Positions 16,433 through 23,964 of a stretch of 30,816 bases of DNA are shown here, in pieces. The notes beneath the pieces are model-generated. The model saw nothing but the letters and a program-made list of their open reading frames with translations, was not told where the DNA came from and searched no databases. Numbering within the stretch: the first letter of the stretch is position 1; each line of letters begins with the position of its first letter. The stretch spans positions 1 through 30,816 of the forward strand of contig CAUSKK010000023.1 in NCBI GenBank assembly GCA_963532425.1, given 5' to 3'. A program made the translations under genes and the position numbers. The stretch comes from CAUSKK01 sp963532425 (GTDB lineage: Bacteria > Pseudomonadota > Gammaproteobacteria > Cardiobacteriales > Cardiobacteriaceae).

Positions 16433-18365
16433 AGCCCAGTTCGTTGAGCAGCCGTTCCATGTCGAAATCCGGGGCACAGGCCGGCCGGGTGGCGGCGTCG
16501 GCCATTTCGCCGCAGAGTTTCTTGACGTGGAAGTTGATGTAGTTGCTCAGAATCTGATGCACCGACTGGTCGGAGTGCTGCACCTTGTGATAGGGCGCCA
16601 GCCGCTGCAGGTCTTCCCGCAGCGCTTCGCGGTCGTCCAGCAGCGTATTAATCAGAATGTCCTGCTGCAGGAATTCCATGTTTTCCAGCATGCGGCTGTC
16701 CACGTGGCGGATTTTGTTCTGGTATTCCTTGGCCTTGGCCAAATCATGGTTGATGTAGAGTTCCCCCTCGGCACCGAAGCGGTAGAGCCGGGTCAGGCCG
16801 TTGATGCGCAGAGTATCGTTTTTGAAAATCAGGCCCGGCGTCTCAAAGCGGGGCATGTACTCCTCGATGATTTTCAGACCCTCGGGGTCGCGGTAGTGGT
16901 GCACCAGATAGAGGCCGTAGGCCATGGGCAAATCAAATTCAAAGTAGCGGCCCTGCTGTTCGGCCAGCTGCCGTTCGCGGATGACGATGTCGCGCACCAG
17001 TTCCTTGTTGCCGGGCCGGTTCAGCAGTGAGGTGAAATAGCCCTTGTTAACCTGGCCGTGGCTATAGCGCTGGTAGTGGCGGTTGATGTGGTAGTACATG
17101 GAATCGTCGCTCTGCCAGTAGACCACCGCCGAGCTGGTTACCACCGCCGTCATCATGATGTAAACGAAGAGGCCGAGGCTGAAATACTCGGTCAGCTTCT
17201 GGCTGCAGTTGGTGGCGAAATAGTTGATGAACTGGGCCAGCAGCAGCACCGCAAAGAGCAGGGCAATGCCGAGGAAGCGCTCCTGGCGTACGTTGTCGGA
17301 AATGCTCATGGGCACCAGATGGAGCACCAGGCTAATGCCGGCGAGGAAGCCCAGAATCAGCAGGGCGTTGTGATTGCGCTTATAGAAGAGATAGAACAGG
17401 GCCAGGGCCGTCAGCGCCACCACCAGCCAGGAGAGGCGCACCGTGTTGGCATTGTCGGCGATGAACTCGATGGGCGTAACCATGGTGTAGTTGGCGAAGG
17501 GGAAGAGGGCGTAGAGGATGTATTCCTTCAGGGCCAGAATGGGTGCCTGGTACTGCAGGTAGTAGATACGGATATAGTCGGCGTCCAGGCGCTGGTGGTA
17601 GAGGCCGGAGCCGTAGCTAAGGCGCACCAGCAGATAGAGGCCCAGCACCAGCAGCAGGCCGTAGAGCAGGGCCTTGTTGCGCTGGCAGCTCTGGGCCAGC
17701 TGGCGCCACCAGCCCGAGCCGGCGTTATGGTGGCGGAACAGGTCCAGTAGCAGGATAAACGGCAGCAGCAGCACGCCGGTTTCCTTGGACAGCAGGGCCA
17801 GGGCGTTGAACAGCAGCACCAGCGGAATTTGCAGGGCCCGGGTGCGTACGGTTAGGAAGACCAGCAGGGCGGCATAGACGAAGAGCGAGGCCATCAGGTC
17901 AAAGCGGCCGGAGACCCAGGCCGCCACCTCGACGTTGGCCGGGTGAATGAGATAGACCAGGGCACAGACCGTGGAAATCAGCACCGAGTATTTAAATTCG
18001 GCCGTCAGCACGCGCACGATGTTAAAGACCAGTATCACCAGCACATAGAAAAGCAGCACGTTAATCAGGTGGCTGAAGCTGGCAAAGAGGTTGCCGAGCA
18101 GCTGGGCTTCACCCCACCAGCTGATGAAGACCAGCGGCCGGAAATAGCTGGTGCCATCGAGCACGGCCCGGGTGAAAATTTCCCACTGGAAATCCTTGTT
18201 GATGATGGCCGGGTTGCGCACCAGCAGCAGAATATCATCGCCCACATAGCCGAAGCTGAGGGTGCGGCCATAGAGGAGGACGAGGAAGAAGAGGCTGAAG
18301 AGATAGAAGGACAGGGGCCGGTGGATAAAACGGCTCAGAAAGGCTTGCATTGCGGACGTTTCCAC
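16422..18365 (-). CDS. Polytopic TMTC/GT-C-like glycosyltransferase candidate 2
   Basis: A 647-aa paralogue of the next gene with the same order of features: hydrophobic N-terminus, GDD at 42-44 in the first loop, GTSYFRPLVFISWW (71-84), HPANVEVAAWVSGRFDL (141-157), many membrane spans to about residue 410, and a soluble C-terminal half. The catalytic acid of this superfamily is expected in the first periplasmic loop, where the DD lies. AAGGAG precedes the ATG at 18365 by 7 nt, and the ATG abuts the TAG of the upstream ankyrin gene. The protein is much richer in Ile, Asn, Phe, Tyr and Lys than candidate 1, so the two have diverged in composition as well as sequence. Confidence 0.72.
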   Translation of the reverse strand: METSAMQAFLSRFIHRPLSFYLFSLFFLVLLYGRTLSFGYVGDDILLLVRNPAIINKDFQWEIFTRAVLDGTSYFRPLVFISWWGEAQLLGNLFASFSHLINVLLFYVLVILVFNIVRVLTAEFKYSVLISTVCALVYLIHPANVEVAAWVSGRFDLMASLFVYAALLVFLTVRTRALQIPLVLLFNALALLSKETGVLLLPFILLLDLFRHHNAGSGWWRQLAQSCQRNKALLYGLLLVLGLYLLVRLSYGSGLYHQRLDADYIRIYYLQYQAPILALKEYILYALFPFANYTMVTPIEFIADNANTVRLSWLVVALTALALFYLFYKRNHNALLILGFLAGISLVLHLVPMSISDNVRQERFLGIALLFAVLLLAQFINYFATNCSQKLTEYFSLGLFVYIMMTAVVTSSAVVYWQSDDSMYYHINRHYQRYSHGQVNKGYFTSLLNRPGNKELVRDIVIRERQLAEQQGRYFEFDLPMAYGLYLVHHYRDPEGLKIIEEYMPRFETPGLIFKNDTLRINGLTRLYRFGAEGELYINHDLAKAKEYQNKIRHVDSRMLENMEFLQQDILINTLLDDREALREDLQRLAPYHKVQHSDQSVHQILSNYINFHVKKLCGEMADAATRPACAPDFDMERLLNELGYGN

Positions 18366-18995
18366 CTACTGCTCCTTCCGCTTCTGTAGCAGAGCCTGAA
18401 CGGCCTTGGCCTTCTCCAGCCGCTGGGCCTGGCCGGCCTTCAAATCCTTGGCGGCGGCCTCCTCGGCCGGGGTGCTGGGCTTCGGCTCCGGCTCCCGGGC
18501 CAGCAGGGTTTGCCAGCGTTCCACCAGGGCGGTGGCGAAGGCCGCGCTGTCGGCGAATTCATTTTTACGGGTTTTTACCGGCCGTTTCGGGTCGGCGCCC
18601 TTGCTGATAAGCCATTCCACCAGCTCCGGGTCGCCGAAGAGAATGGCGTTCTGCAGGGCGTTGAGGCCGGAGCTGTAGTCGGCGCCGGCGTCGGTTTCGT
18701 TGATGTCGCAGCCGCGTTGCAGGGCCAGTTCCATGGCGTCCTTGGCGGTGCGCTTCAGTTCCGGGTCATCGCTGACGTAGCCGGCCACCAGCCGGGGGAA
18801 AATGGCGGTGCCCTCGTTGCGGCACTGCTTCTCGTCGTCATATTTGAAATTCAACAGCGCTTCGGCGCCGGCGCTCAGGCTGGGGCTGGGGGTTGCCGTG
18901 GCGCTGGGGGTGGGCTCAGCGCCGGGCGTGGGGTCGGTGGCAGCCAGGGCGGCGGCCAGGGGCAGGGCGGCGAGGGCCCCGATGATTTTTTTCAT
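18366..18995 (-). CDS. Secreted ankyrin-repeat protein 2
   Basis: A 209-aa product with a signal peptide (MKKIIGALAALPLAAALA) and a Pro/Thr/Ser/Ala-rich linker at about 20-43. One clear ankyrin repeat follows at 111-137 (NALQNAILFGDPELVEWLISKGADP). The tail is charged and helical, rich in Lys, Glu and Ala. Cys58 and Cys96 are 38 residues apart, the same spacing as in the neighbouring paralogue. AAGGAAAA precedes the start. The Pro/Thr-rich linker could be an O-glycosylation target of the membrane proteins encoded directly downstream; this is inference from order alone. Confidence 0.8.
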   Translation of the reverse strand: MKKIIGALAALPLAAALAATDPTPGAEPTPSATATPSPSLSAGAEALLNFKYDDEKQCRNEGTAIFPRLVAGYVSDDPELKRTAKDAMELALQRGCDINETDAGADYSSGLNALQNAILFGDPELVEWLISKGADPKRPVKTRKNEFADSAAFATALVERWQTLLAREPEPKPSTPAEEAAAKDLKAGQAQRLEKAKAVQALLQKRKEQ

Positions 18996-19037
18996 AGAGA
19001 TTTTCCTTGGTTTAAAAACTACAGCGGGCCGGGGCGG

Positions 19038-19529
19038 CTAGCGGGACAGCAGTGCCCGGACGGCCCGGGCCCGCTTCAGCGCCCGATTGATGGCGAGCAC
19101 CTCCGGTCGGCGCGCATTATCCGTGGCCGCCAGCGTCTGGTTATAGAGCCGGAGCCAGTCCTGCAGCAGCGCTTCGGCCTGGGCGGCGGCCGGTTCACCG
19201 GCCCTCGGCAAACTCGGGTCGGCGCCCCGGGCCAGCAGCCATTCCACCAGCGGTGCATCGCCGAACTGAATGGCCAGCTCCAGCGCCCGGCCGCCGTTGT
19301 CAATGTTGATGTCGCAGCCCCGGCGCACGGCCCGGTCGAGCAGGGCCAGCGCCGGCTCCCGCTGCTCGGCGGTGGCACTCAGCACGGCCAGGGCCAGCCG
19401 GGGCAGCAGCCGACTCTCCTCGGCGGTACAGGTGCTGGGCGTCGGCGTCGCGGTGGGATAGGGATAGACACTCAGGGCCTGGGCCGTGGTGGCGGCCAGG
19501 GCCAGCAGCAGAACAAAGATTTTTTTCAT
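19038..19529 (-). CDS. Secreted ankyrin-repeat protein 1
   Basis: A 163-aa product starting MKKIFVLLLALAATTAQA (signal peptide), then a short Pro/Thr linker and one ankyrin repeat at about 81-107 (RALELAIQFGDAPLVEWLLARGADP). Cys34 and Cys72 are 38 residues apart, as in protein 2, and RGCDIN around the second cysteine is conserved between them. GGAG lies 9 nt before the start; the frame is open further upstream but without a start supported by a ribosome site. It is first in a probable four-gene operon with protein 2 (42-bp gap) and the two TMTC-like genes. Confidence 0.8.
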   Translation of the reverse strand: MKKIFVLLLALAATTAQALSVYPYPTATPTPSTCTAEESRLLPRLALAVLSATAEQREPALALLDRAVRRGCDINIDNGGRALELAIQFGDAPLVEWLLARGADPSLPRAGEPAAAQAEALLQDWLRLYNQTLAATDNARRPEVLAINRALKRARAVRALLSR

Positions 19530-19556
19530 GGCAATGACTCCGGGGCGAAAAAAACG

Positions 19557-19580
19557 GAAGCGCTTCGGTAAAAGCGCTTC
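19557..19580. repeat. Palindrome pair upstream of ankyrin gene 1
   Basis: One perfect GAAGCGCTTC at 19557 and a partial AAAGCGCTTC about 14 bp further on lie in the leader of the ankyrin/TMTC operon. Other isolated intergenic copies are at 1715 (ppa/hypothetical gap), 23926 (after cysK), 26078 (between the SAM hydrolase-like gene and Sel1 C) and 30716 (upstream of putP). Confidence 0.85.
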
Positions 19581-19595
19581 GACTCTGAAGCACAA

Positions 19596-19621
19596 AGAAC
19601 GCTTTCCTGAAAAAGCGTTCT
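19596..19621. repeat. Perfect 10-bp inverted repeat between pyk and the ankyrin operon
   Basis: AGAACGCTTT, a 6-nt loop and AAAGCGTTCT form a perfect stem. It lies between the pyk terminator and the start of the ankyrin operon, in what would be the operon's promoter or leader on the minus strand. It could be an operator, an attenuator hairpin or a diverged relative of the AAGCGCTT palindrome. Confidence 0.7.
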
Positions 19622-19653
19622 GCAACTTTCCCGCCAGGCCCGTTTTCACAAAC

Positions 19654-19686
19654 AAAAAGCCCACGGGCCGGAGGCGACCCGTGGGC
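19654..19686 (-). terminator. Terminator of pyk
   Basis: On the minus strand a 9-bp perfect stem GCCCACGGG/CCCGTGGGC with a 10-nt loop is followed by five T. It begins 10 bp after the pyk stop codon. Confidence 0.93.
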
Positions 19687-19695
19687 GTGGGGGGC

Positions 19696-21153
19696 TTAGA
19701 CGCGGCTGATTTGCAGGCTGTCCGTGCCACCGCCGACGTTCTCGATGAGACGGCCGCTGGTAATCACGTACAAATCGCCGGCCTTCAGATGGCGGCGTTT
19801 AATCATGTAGCTTTCGGCCTCCTTGATGGCCTCGTCGCGGTTTTTGCTGGTGTCCAGCAGCGCCGGCCGCACGCCTCGGTAGAGGCACATTTTCCGTTCC
19901 ACCTCGACGCTGTGGGTCAGGGCGTGGATGGGCAGGTTGATGTTGTAGCGGCTCAGGTGGAAGGCGGTGCTGCCACTGTGGGTGAAGGCGATGATGGCCC
20001 GGGCGCCCAGCTGGCGGGCGGCGATGGTGGCCACATAGGCGATGCTCTGGTCGATGCGTTCCACCGGCACTTCGCTCATTTTGTCCAGCGAGGTCGGCTT
20101 CTGGGCCTGTTCGGCGGCGGCGCAGATTTGGGCCATGGTGCGCACCGTTTCAAAGGGATAGGCCCCCACGGCCGATTCGGCGCTGAGCATGACGGCGTCG
20201 GTGCCATCGAGCACGGCGTTGGCCACGTCGGAAACCTCGGCCCGGGTGGGCACCGGATTGTTAATCATGCTTTCCATCATCTGGGTGGCGGTGATGGTGA
20301 AGCAGTTGAAGCGGCGCGCCGCCTTGATGATGCGTTTCTGCAGGGCGGGCACCGCCGGGTTACCCACCTCTACGGCCAAATCGCCCCGGGCCACCATGAC
20401 GCCGTCGCTGGCCTGGAGAATGCCCTCCAGATTGTCGATGGCCTCCACCCGTTCGATTTTGGCGACGATGCCCGGCGTTTCCACGCCCAGATTGGGGGAG
20501 CGCTTAATCAGCTGGCGGGCCAGTTCAATGTCAGCGGCACTCTTCACGAAGCTGACGGCGATGTAGTCGGCGCCGATTTTCAGGGCCGTTTCCAAATCTT
20601 CCAGGTCCTTGGCGGTCAGAGCCGGGGCCGACAGGCCGCCGCCCTGCTTGTTGATGCCCTTGTTGGACTTCAGCACCGCATTGTTCAGCACCTCGGTGTG
20701 CACCTCGTCGCCGAGCACCTGTTTGACGCGCAGGGTCAGCAGGCCATCGTCGAGCAGCAGAATGTCATTGGCCTTCACGTCCCGGGGCAGTTCGGGGTAG
20801 TCGAGGCCGACGCGGAAATCCTTGCCCTCGCCCTTGAACTGGGCATCGAGAATCAGCGTGTCGCCCTTTTTCAGCTCCATTTTGCCGTCGGCGATTTTGC
20901 CCACCCGGATTTTGGGGCCCTGCAGGTCGGCCATGATGGCCACTTCCCGGCCGGCCCGTTTGGAGGCTTCGCGCACCAGCTGGGCATTGTTGGCGTGGAA
21001 TTCGGCGCTACCGTGGCTGAAGTTGAAACGCACCACATTCAGACCCACCCGAATCATATGCTCCAGATTCTCGGGCGTGGCACTGGCCGGGCCGAGGGTG
21101 GCAATGATTTTGGTGTGATGGCTCACCCGGGTTAAATCACGTTCTGTTGTCAT
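19696..21153 (-). CDS. pyk: Pyruvate kinase
   Basis: Transfers phosphate from phosphoenolpyruvate to ADP, the last step of glycolysis. The 485-aa product is closest in length to PykA-type enzymes (480 aa). Visible motifs: TKIIATLGPAS (14-24), NFSHG (44-48), DLQGPKIR (76-83), catalytic lysine region IVAKIERVEAI, metal-binding MVARGDLAVE, and TQMMESM. The effector domain ends GGGTDSLQISRV. AGGAG lies 8 nt before the start. It is last in a probable operon with the cysB-like regulator and the folate cyclo-ligase (11-bp gap). Confidence 0.97.
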   Translation of the reverse strand: MTTERDLTRVSHHTKIIATLGPASATPENLEHMIRVGLNVVRFNFSHGSAEFHANNAQLVREASKRAGREVAIMADLQGPKIRVGKIADGKMELKKGDTLILDAQFKGEGKDFRVGLDYPELPRDVKANDILLLDDGLLTLRVKQVLGDEVHTEVLNNAVLKSNKGINKQGGGLSAPALTAKDLEDLETALKIGADYIAVSFVKSAADIELARQLIKRSPNLGVETPGIVAKIERVEAIDNLEGILQASDGVMVARGDLAVEVGNPAVPALQKRIIKAARRFNCFTITATQMMESMINNPVPTRAEVSDVANAVLDGTDAVMLSAESAVGAYPFETVRTMAQICAAAEQAQKPTSLDKMSEVPVERIDQSIAYVATIAARQLGARAIIAFTHSGSTAFHLSRYNINLPIHALTHSVEVERKMCLYRGVRPALLDTSKNRDEAIKEAESYMIKRRHLKAGDLYVITSGRLIENVGGGTDSLQISRV

Positions 21154-21164
21154 AGGTCATACTC

Positions 21165-21725
21165 CTAGAAGGTTAAAAGTTGCTGTTCGGTAGCCAGGGC
21201 GTCCAGGCCAATGTCCCAGGATTGTGGCACAAATTCCGCCTCCTGACAGCCGTAGGCCAAGCCGAGCAGATAGGCCGTCCGGCCCGGGGGGAAACTACGG
21301 TCATAGTAGCCGCCCCCCATGCCGAGACGATAGCCCCGACGGTTCCAGGCCACCAGTGGCGTGAGCACCACCTCCAGTTCGGCGGCGGGCAGCAGGGCCT
21401 CCGGTTGCCAACGTGGCGCCAGCACCCGGCCCCGGTCGGGTTGAAGCGCTTCCCCCGGCCGGTAGGGCAGCCAGGCCAGCGCTTCGCCCCGGCCCGTTAC
21501 ATAGGGCAGATAGAGACGCTTGCCCTGATTATGCAGCGTGGTCAGCAGCGCTTCCGTGTCTATTTCTTCAGGAAGGGAACGGAAGACCGCCACCCGTTCG
21601 GCCCGCCGGAGGGCCGGACAGCCCAGGGCCTGAACCGTGGCGGCGGCGGAAAGCGCTTCCCGCTGGGCGCCAACGATGGCCCGGCGCCGGGCGCGGATTT
21701 CCCGGCGCAGCTCGGCAAAACTCAT
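21165..21725 (-). CDS. 5-formyltetrahydrofolate cyclo-ligase
   Basis: ATP-dependent conversion of 5-formyl-THF to 5,10-methenyl-THF, a folate salvage/repair step. The 186-aa product has the signature GMGGGYYDR at 135-143, the Arg/Lys-rich ATP-binding start (LRREIRARRR) and VFRSLPEEIDT. The ATG at 21725 overlaps the upstream regulator's stop (ATGA, 4 nt); a TTG three codons earlier is also possible, but coupling favours the ATG. One GAAGCGCTTC at 21443 lies in a loop (GEALQPDRG). Known as ygfA or fau in other bacteria. Confidence 0.92.
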   Translation of the reverse strand: MSFAELRREIRARRRAIVGAQREALSAAATVQALGCPALRRAERVAVFRSLPEEIDTEALLTTLHNQGKRLYLPYVTGRGEALAWLPYRPGEALQPDRGRVLAPRWQPEALLPAAELEVVLTPLVAWNRRGYRLGMGGGYYDRSFPPGRTAYLLGLAYGCQEAEFVPQSWDIGLDALATEQQLLTF

Positions 21726-22687
21726 ATCACCCAACCCTCCTCCTGGGCGGCGCTGGCGCGCAGATAGGCATCGATATGCTCACGGCTGCCGTCGGGCAGA
21801 ATGCGTTCCATCAGGGCGTAGTGGTGGCGGCGCAGGCGCAAATCCTGATGCCAGGCCAGATAGGTTTGGTAGGGCGGCAGCCACTGGGCCAGGGGCTGCA
21901 TCACCAAATCGCCATCGACCGCCGGGTCATAGGCCATGTCGGCGATGACGCCCAGGCCCAGGCCCTGGCGCACGTAGTTTTTAATCAAATCGGCGTTGCG
22001 GGCGGTCAGCACCACCCGGGGGCTCAGGCCGAGGCGCTGCATAGCACTGGCCAGGGCCGAGGGCTCGCGCTGGGAGGTGATGTAGGTAATCAGCGGCTGC
22101 TCGGCCAGGGCCTCCAGACCGGGGAGCGCTTCCCGGGCCAGCGGGTGTTCTTTGGGCAGTAGCAGCACCGCCGACCAGCTGCTGGCGGGTAGATAGTAGA
22201 GGCCGCGCAGCACGGCGGTGTAGGCGCTGAGATTGGCGGTGGAAAACCAGGCCCAGTCGGCCTCGCGCTCCTGCACCATCTGCATGATTTGCACGTTGCT
22301 GCCCTCGACAATATTCAAAGGAATCTGGGGGAAATTCTGCTGGAACTCCGGCACCAGCGGCGCCAGCCGGCAGTTGGCCAGGGTGTTGGTGGTGGCAATG
22401 GTCAGTTCCGGCGCCGCCGGCGGGGCGTTGCGTTTGCTCAGGCTCAGGATATTGCCCACCGAGGCCATGATGTTTTCGATGTCCGGCAGCAGCGCTTCGC
22501 CCAGCTCGGTCAATCCGACGAAATTCTTGTTATTGCGCCGGAAAATGGGAAAACCGAGATATTCCTCCACCAGCTTGATTTGCTTGGAAACGGCCGGCTG
22601 GGAAATGTGCAATTTGCTGGCAGCGGCCGTGGCGTTGAAATCCGATTCGACCACGGTCAGCACACAGCGGAGCTGTTTGAGCTTCAT
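21722..22687 (-). CDS. cysB: CysB-like LysR-family transcriptional regulator
   Basis: DNA-binding regulator, in relatives the activator of sulfur-assimilation genes responding to N-acetylserine. The 321-aa product (E. coli CysB 324) begins MKLKQLR, as in CysB, with a winged helix-turn-helix at about 1-60 (KLHISQPAVSKQIKLVEEYLG). The effector-binding domain starts near 90 and includes the CysB-like TTNTLANCRLAPLVPEF. No Shine-Dalgarno is visible before the ATG, which is chosen by homology. It is divergent from cysK with a 152-bp gap, the expected arrangement if it controls cysK. It forms an operon with the cyclo-ligase and pyk genes. Confidence 0.8.
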   Translation of the reverse strand: MKLKQLRCVLTVVESDFNATAAASKLHISQPAVSKQIKLVEEYLGFPIFRRNNKNFVGLTELGEALLPDIENIMASVGNILSLSKRNAPPAAPELTIATTNTLANCRLAPLVPEFQQNFPQIPLNIVEGSNVQIMQMVQEREADWAWFSTANLSAYTAVLRGLYYLPASSWSAVLLLPKEHPLAREALPGLEALAEQPLITYITSQREPSALASAMQRLGLSPRVVLTARNADLIKNYVRQGLGLGVIADMAYDPAVDGDLVMQPLAQWLPPYQTYLAWHQDLRLRRHHYALMERILPDGSREHIDAYLRASAAQEEGWVI

Positions 22688-22782
22688 AAAAAAGAAATGT
22701 CTAAAAAATACCAGAGCGAATTTTAGCAATTTCCACCCGGGCCCTATAACCAGCGCGCCGCTTCCCCATAAAGAACCGTTAT

Positions 22783-22811
22783 TTTTCATCGTTCCGGGCC
22801 GGCGCTATGAT
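22783..22811 (+). promoter_or_regulatory. Candidate cysK promoter
   Basis: TATGAT at 22806-22811 is a good -10 box; TTTTCA lies 17 nt upstream as a weak -35, typical of an activator-dependent promoter. Just upstream, ATAAA-5 nt-GTTAT (about 22768-22782) forms an imperfect AT-rich dyad where a CysB-type activator could bind. Assignment by position and sequence only. Confidence 0.4.
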
Positions 22812-22839
22812 GGCCCCATCACTTTTTGAGGATACCCCT

Positions 22840-23790
22840 ATGACCAAGTACCAGAACATTCTTGAAACCATTGGCTCCACGCCCATTGTCAAAATCAACC
22901 GGCTGGCCCCGAAACACGTCAATCTCTATGTGAAGGTGGAATCCTTCAACCCGGGCGGTTCGGTCAAGGACCGTCTGGCCTATGCCATCATCAACGACGC
23001 CGAACGGCGCGGCCTGCTCAAACCCGGCCAAACCGTGGTCGAGGCCACCTCCGGCAACACCGGCATCGCCCTGGCCCTGGTCTGCGCGGTCAAGGGCTAT
23101 CCTTTCGTCGCCGTCATGACCGAAACCTTCTCGGTGGAACGGCGCAAGCTCATTCGCAGCCTCGGCGGCAAGGTGATTCTGACCCCGGCGGCCGAACGCG
23201 GCCTTGGCATGGTGCGCGTCGCCAAGGAGCTGGCCGAGAAGAACGGCTGGTTCCTGGCCAACCAGTTTGAAAACCCGGCCAACCCGCAGTATCACCGGGA
23301 AACGACCGCCGCCGAAATCCTGCGCGACTTCGCCGGCGAGCGGCTGGATTATTTCGTCAGCGGCTACGGCACCGGCGGTACCATCTCCGGCGTCGGCGAG
23401 GTGCTGAAGGCCGCCCGGCCGGATATTAAGGTGGTGGCCGCCGAACCGCTCAATGCCCAGCTGCTGGCCGGCAAGGAATGGGCGCCGCACAAGGTGCAGG
23501 GCTGGACGCCGGACTTCATCGCCAAAACCCACAACGCCAAAATCCACGATTTCCTTGTGCCCGTCTCCGACGAGGAGGCCCGGGATACGGCCCTGGCCCT
23601 GGCCAGCCAGGAGGGCATCTTTGCCGGCCTGTCCGCCGGGGGCACGTTTAATGCCGCCCTGCAGTTCGCCCAGCAGGCCCCGGAAGGTTCGGTGATTCTG
23701 GCCATGTTGCCGGACGGCAGCGAACGCTATCTGTCCACCTTCCTGTTCGAGAGCATCAACGAGGGTTCGGACGATTACCTGCTGCCCTAA
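22840..23790 (+). CDS. cysK: Cysteine synthase A (O-acetylserine sulfhydrylase)
   Basis: PLP enzyme joining sulfide to O-acetylserine to give cysteine. The 316-aa product carries the PLP lysine Lys43 in NPGGSVKDR, the substrate loop SGNTG at 71-75 and the phosphate-binding GYGTGGT at 175-181. The GGT loop favours CysK over CysM. The protein closes LPDGSERYLSTFLFE and then a short tail ending DDYLLP. GAGG precedes the ATG; an in-frame ATG at 22807 has no ribosome site and overlaps the promoter. The stop codon lies inside the first hairpin of the array that follows. Confidence 0.93.
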   Translation: MTKYQNILETIGSTPIVKINRLAPKHVNLYVKVESFNPGGSVKDRLAYAIINDAERRGLLKPGQTVVEATSGNTGIALALVCAVKGYPFVAVMTETFSVERRKLIRSLGGKVILTPAAERGLGMVRVAKELAEKNGWFLANQFENPANPQYHRETTAAEILRDFAGERLDYFVSGYGTGGTISGVGEVLKAARPDIKVVAAEPLNAQLLAGKEWAPHKVQGWTPDFIAKTHNAKIHDFLVPVSDEEARDTALALASQEGIFAGLSAGGTFNAALQFAQQAPEGSVILAMLPDGSERYLSTFLFESINEGSDDYLLP

Positions 23791-23912
23791 AGGACAGCAG
23801 TTGCTTCGCATCTACTACCCTAAAGGGTAGTATTTGCTTCGCACCTTCTACCCTGAATAGGGTAGAAGTTGTTCTGCACCTGCTGCCCTAAAGGGCGACA
23901 GTTGCTGTCCTC
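23779..23912 (+). repeat. Four tandem 33-35-bp hairpin units with covarying stems
   Basis: Unit starts are 23779, 23812, 23845 and 23880. Each is a stem-loop followed by an 11-12-nt linker resembling TTGCTTCGCAC. Stems: CTGCTG-CC/GG-CAGCAG, TACTACCC/GGGTAGTA, CTTCTACCCT/AGGGTAGAAG and CTGCTGCCC/GGGCGACAG, mostly around a TAAA or GAAT loop. The bases differ between units but pairing is kept by matched changes on both arms. Unit 1 includes the last codons and the stop of cysK. Confidence 0.9.
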
Positions 23913-23941
23913 AACCCGCGAAGCCGAAGCGCTTCCCCCAC

Positions 23942-23964
23942 CCCCGCCCCGGCGGGGTTTTTTT
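23942..23964 (+). terminator. Terminator of cysK
   Basis: Stem CCCCGCC/GGCGGGG with a 2-nt apex is followed by seven T. It closes the cysK transcript after the hairpin array and one GAAGCGCTTC at 23926; its T-run overlaps the stop codon of the convergent mevalonate kinase gene. Confidence 0.85.
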
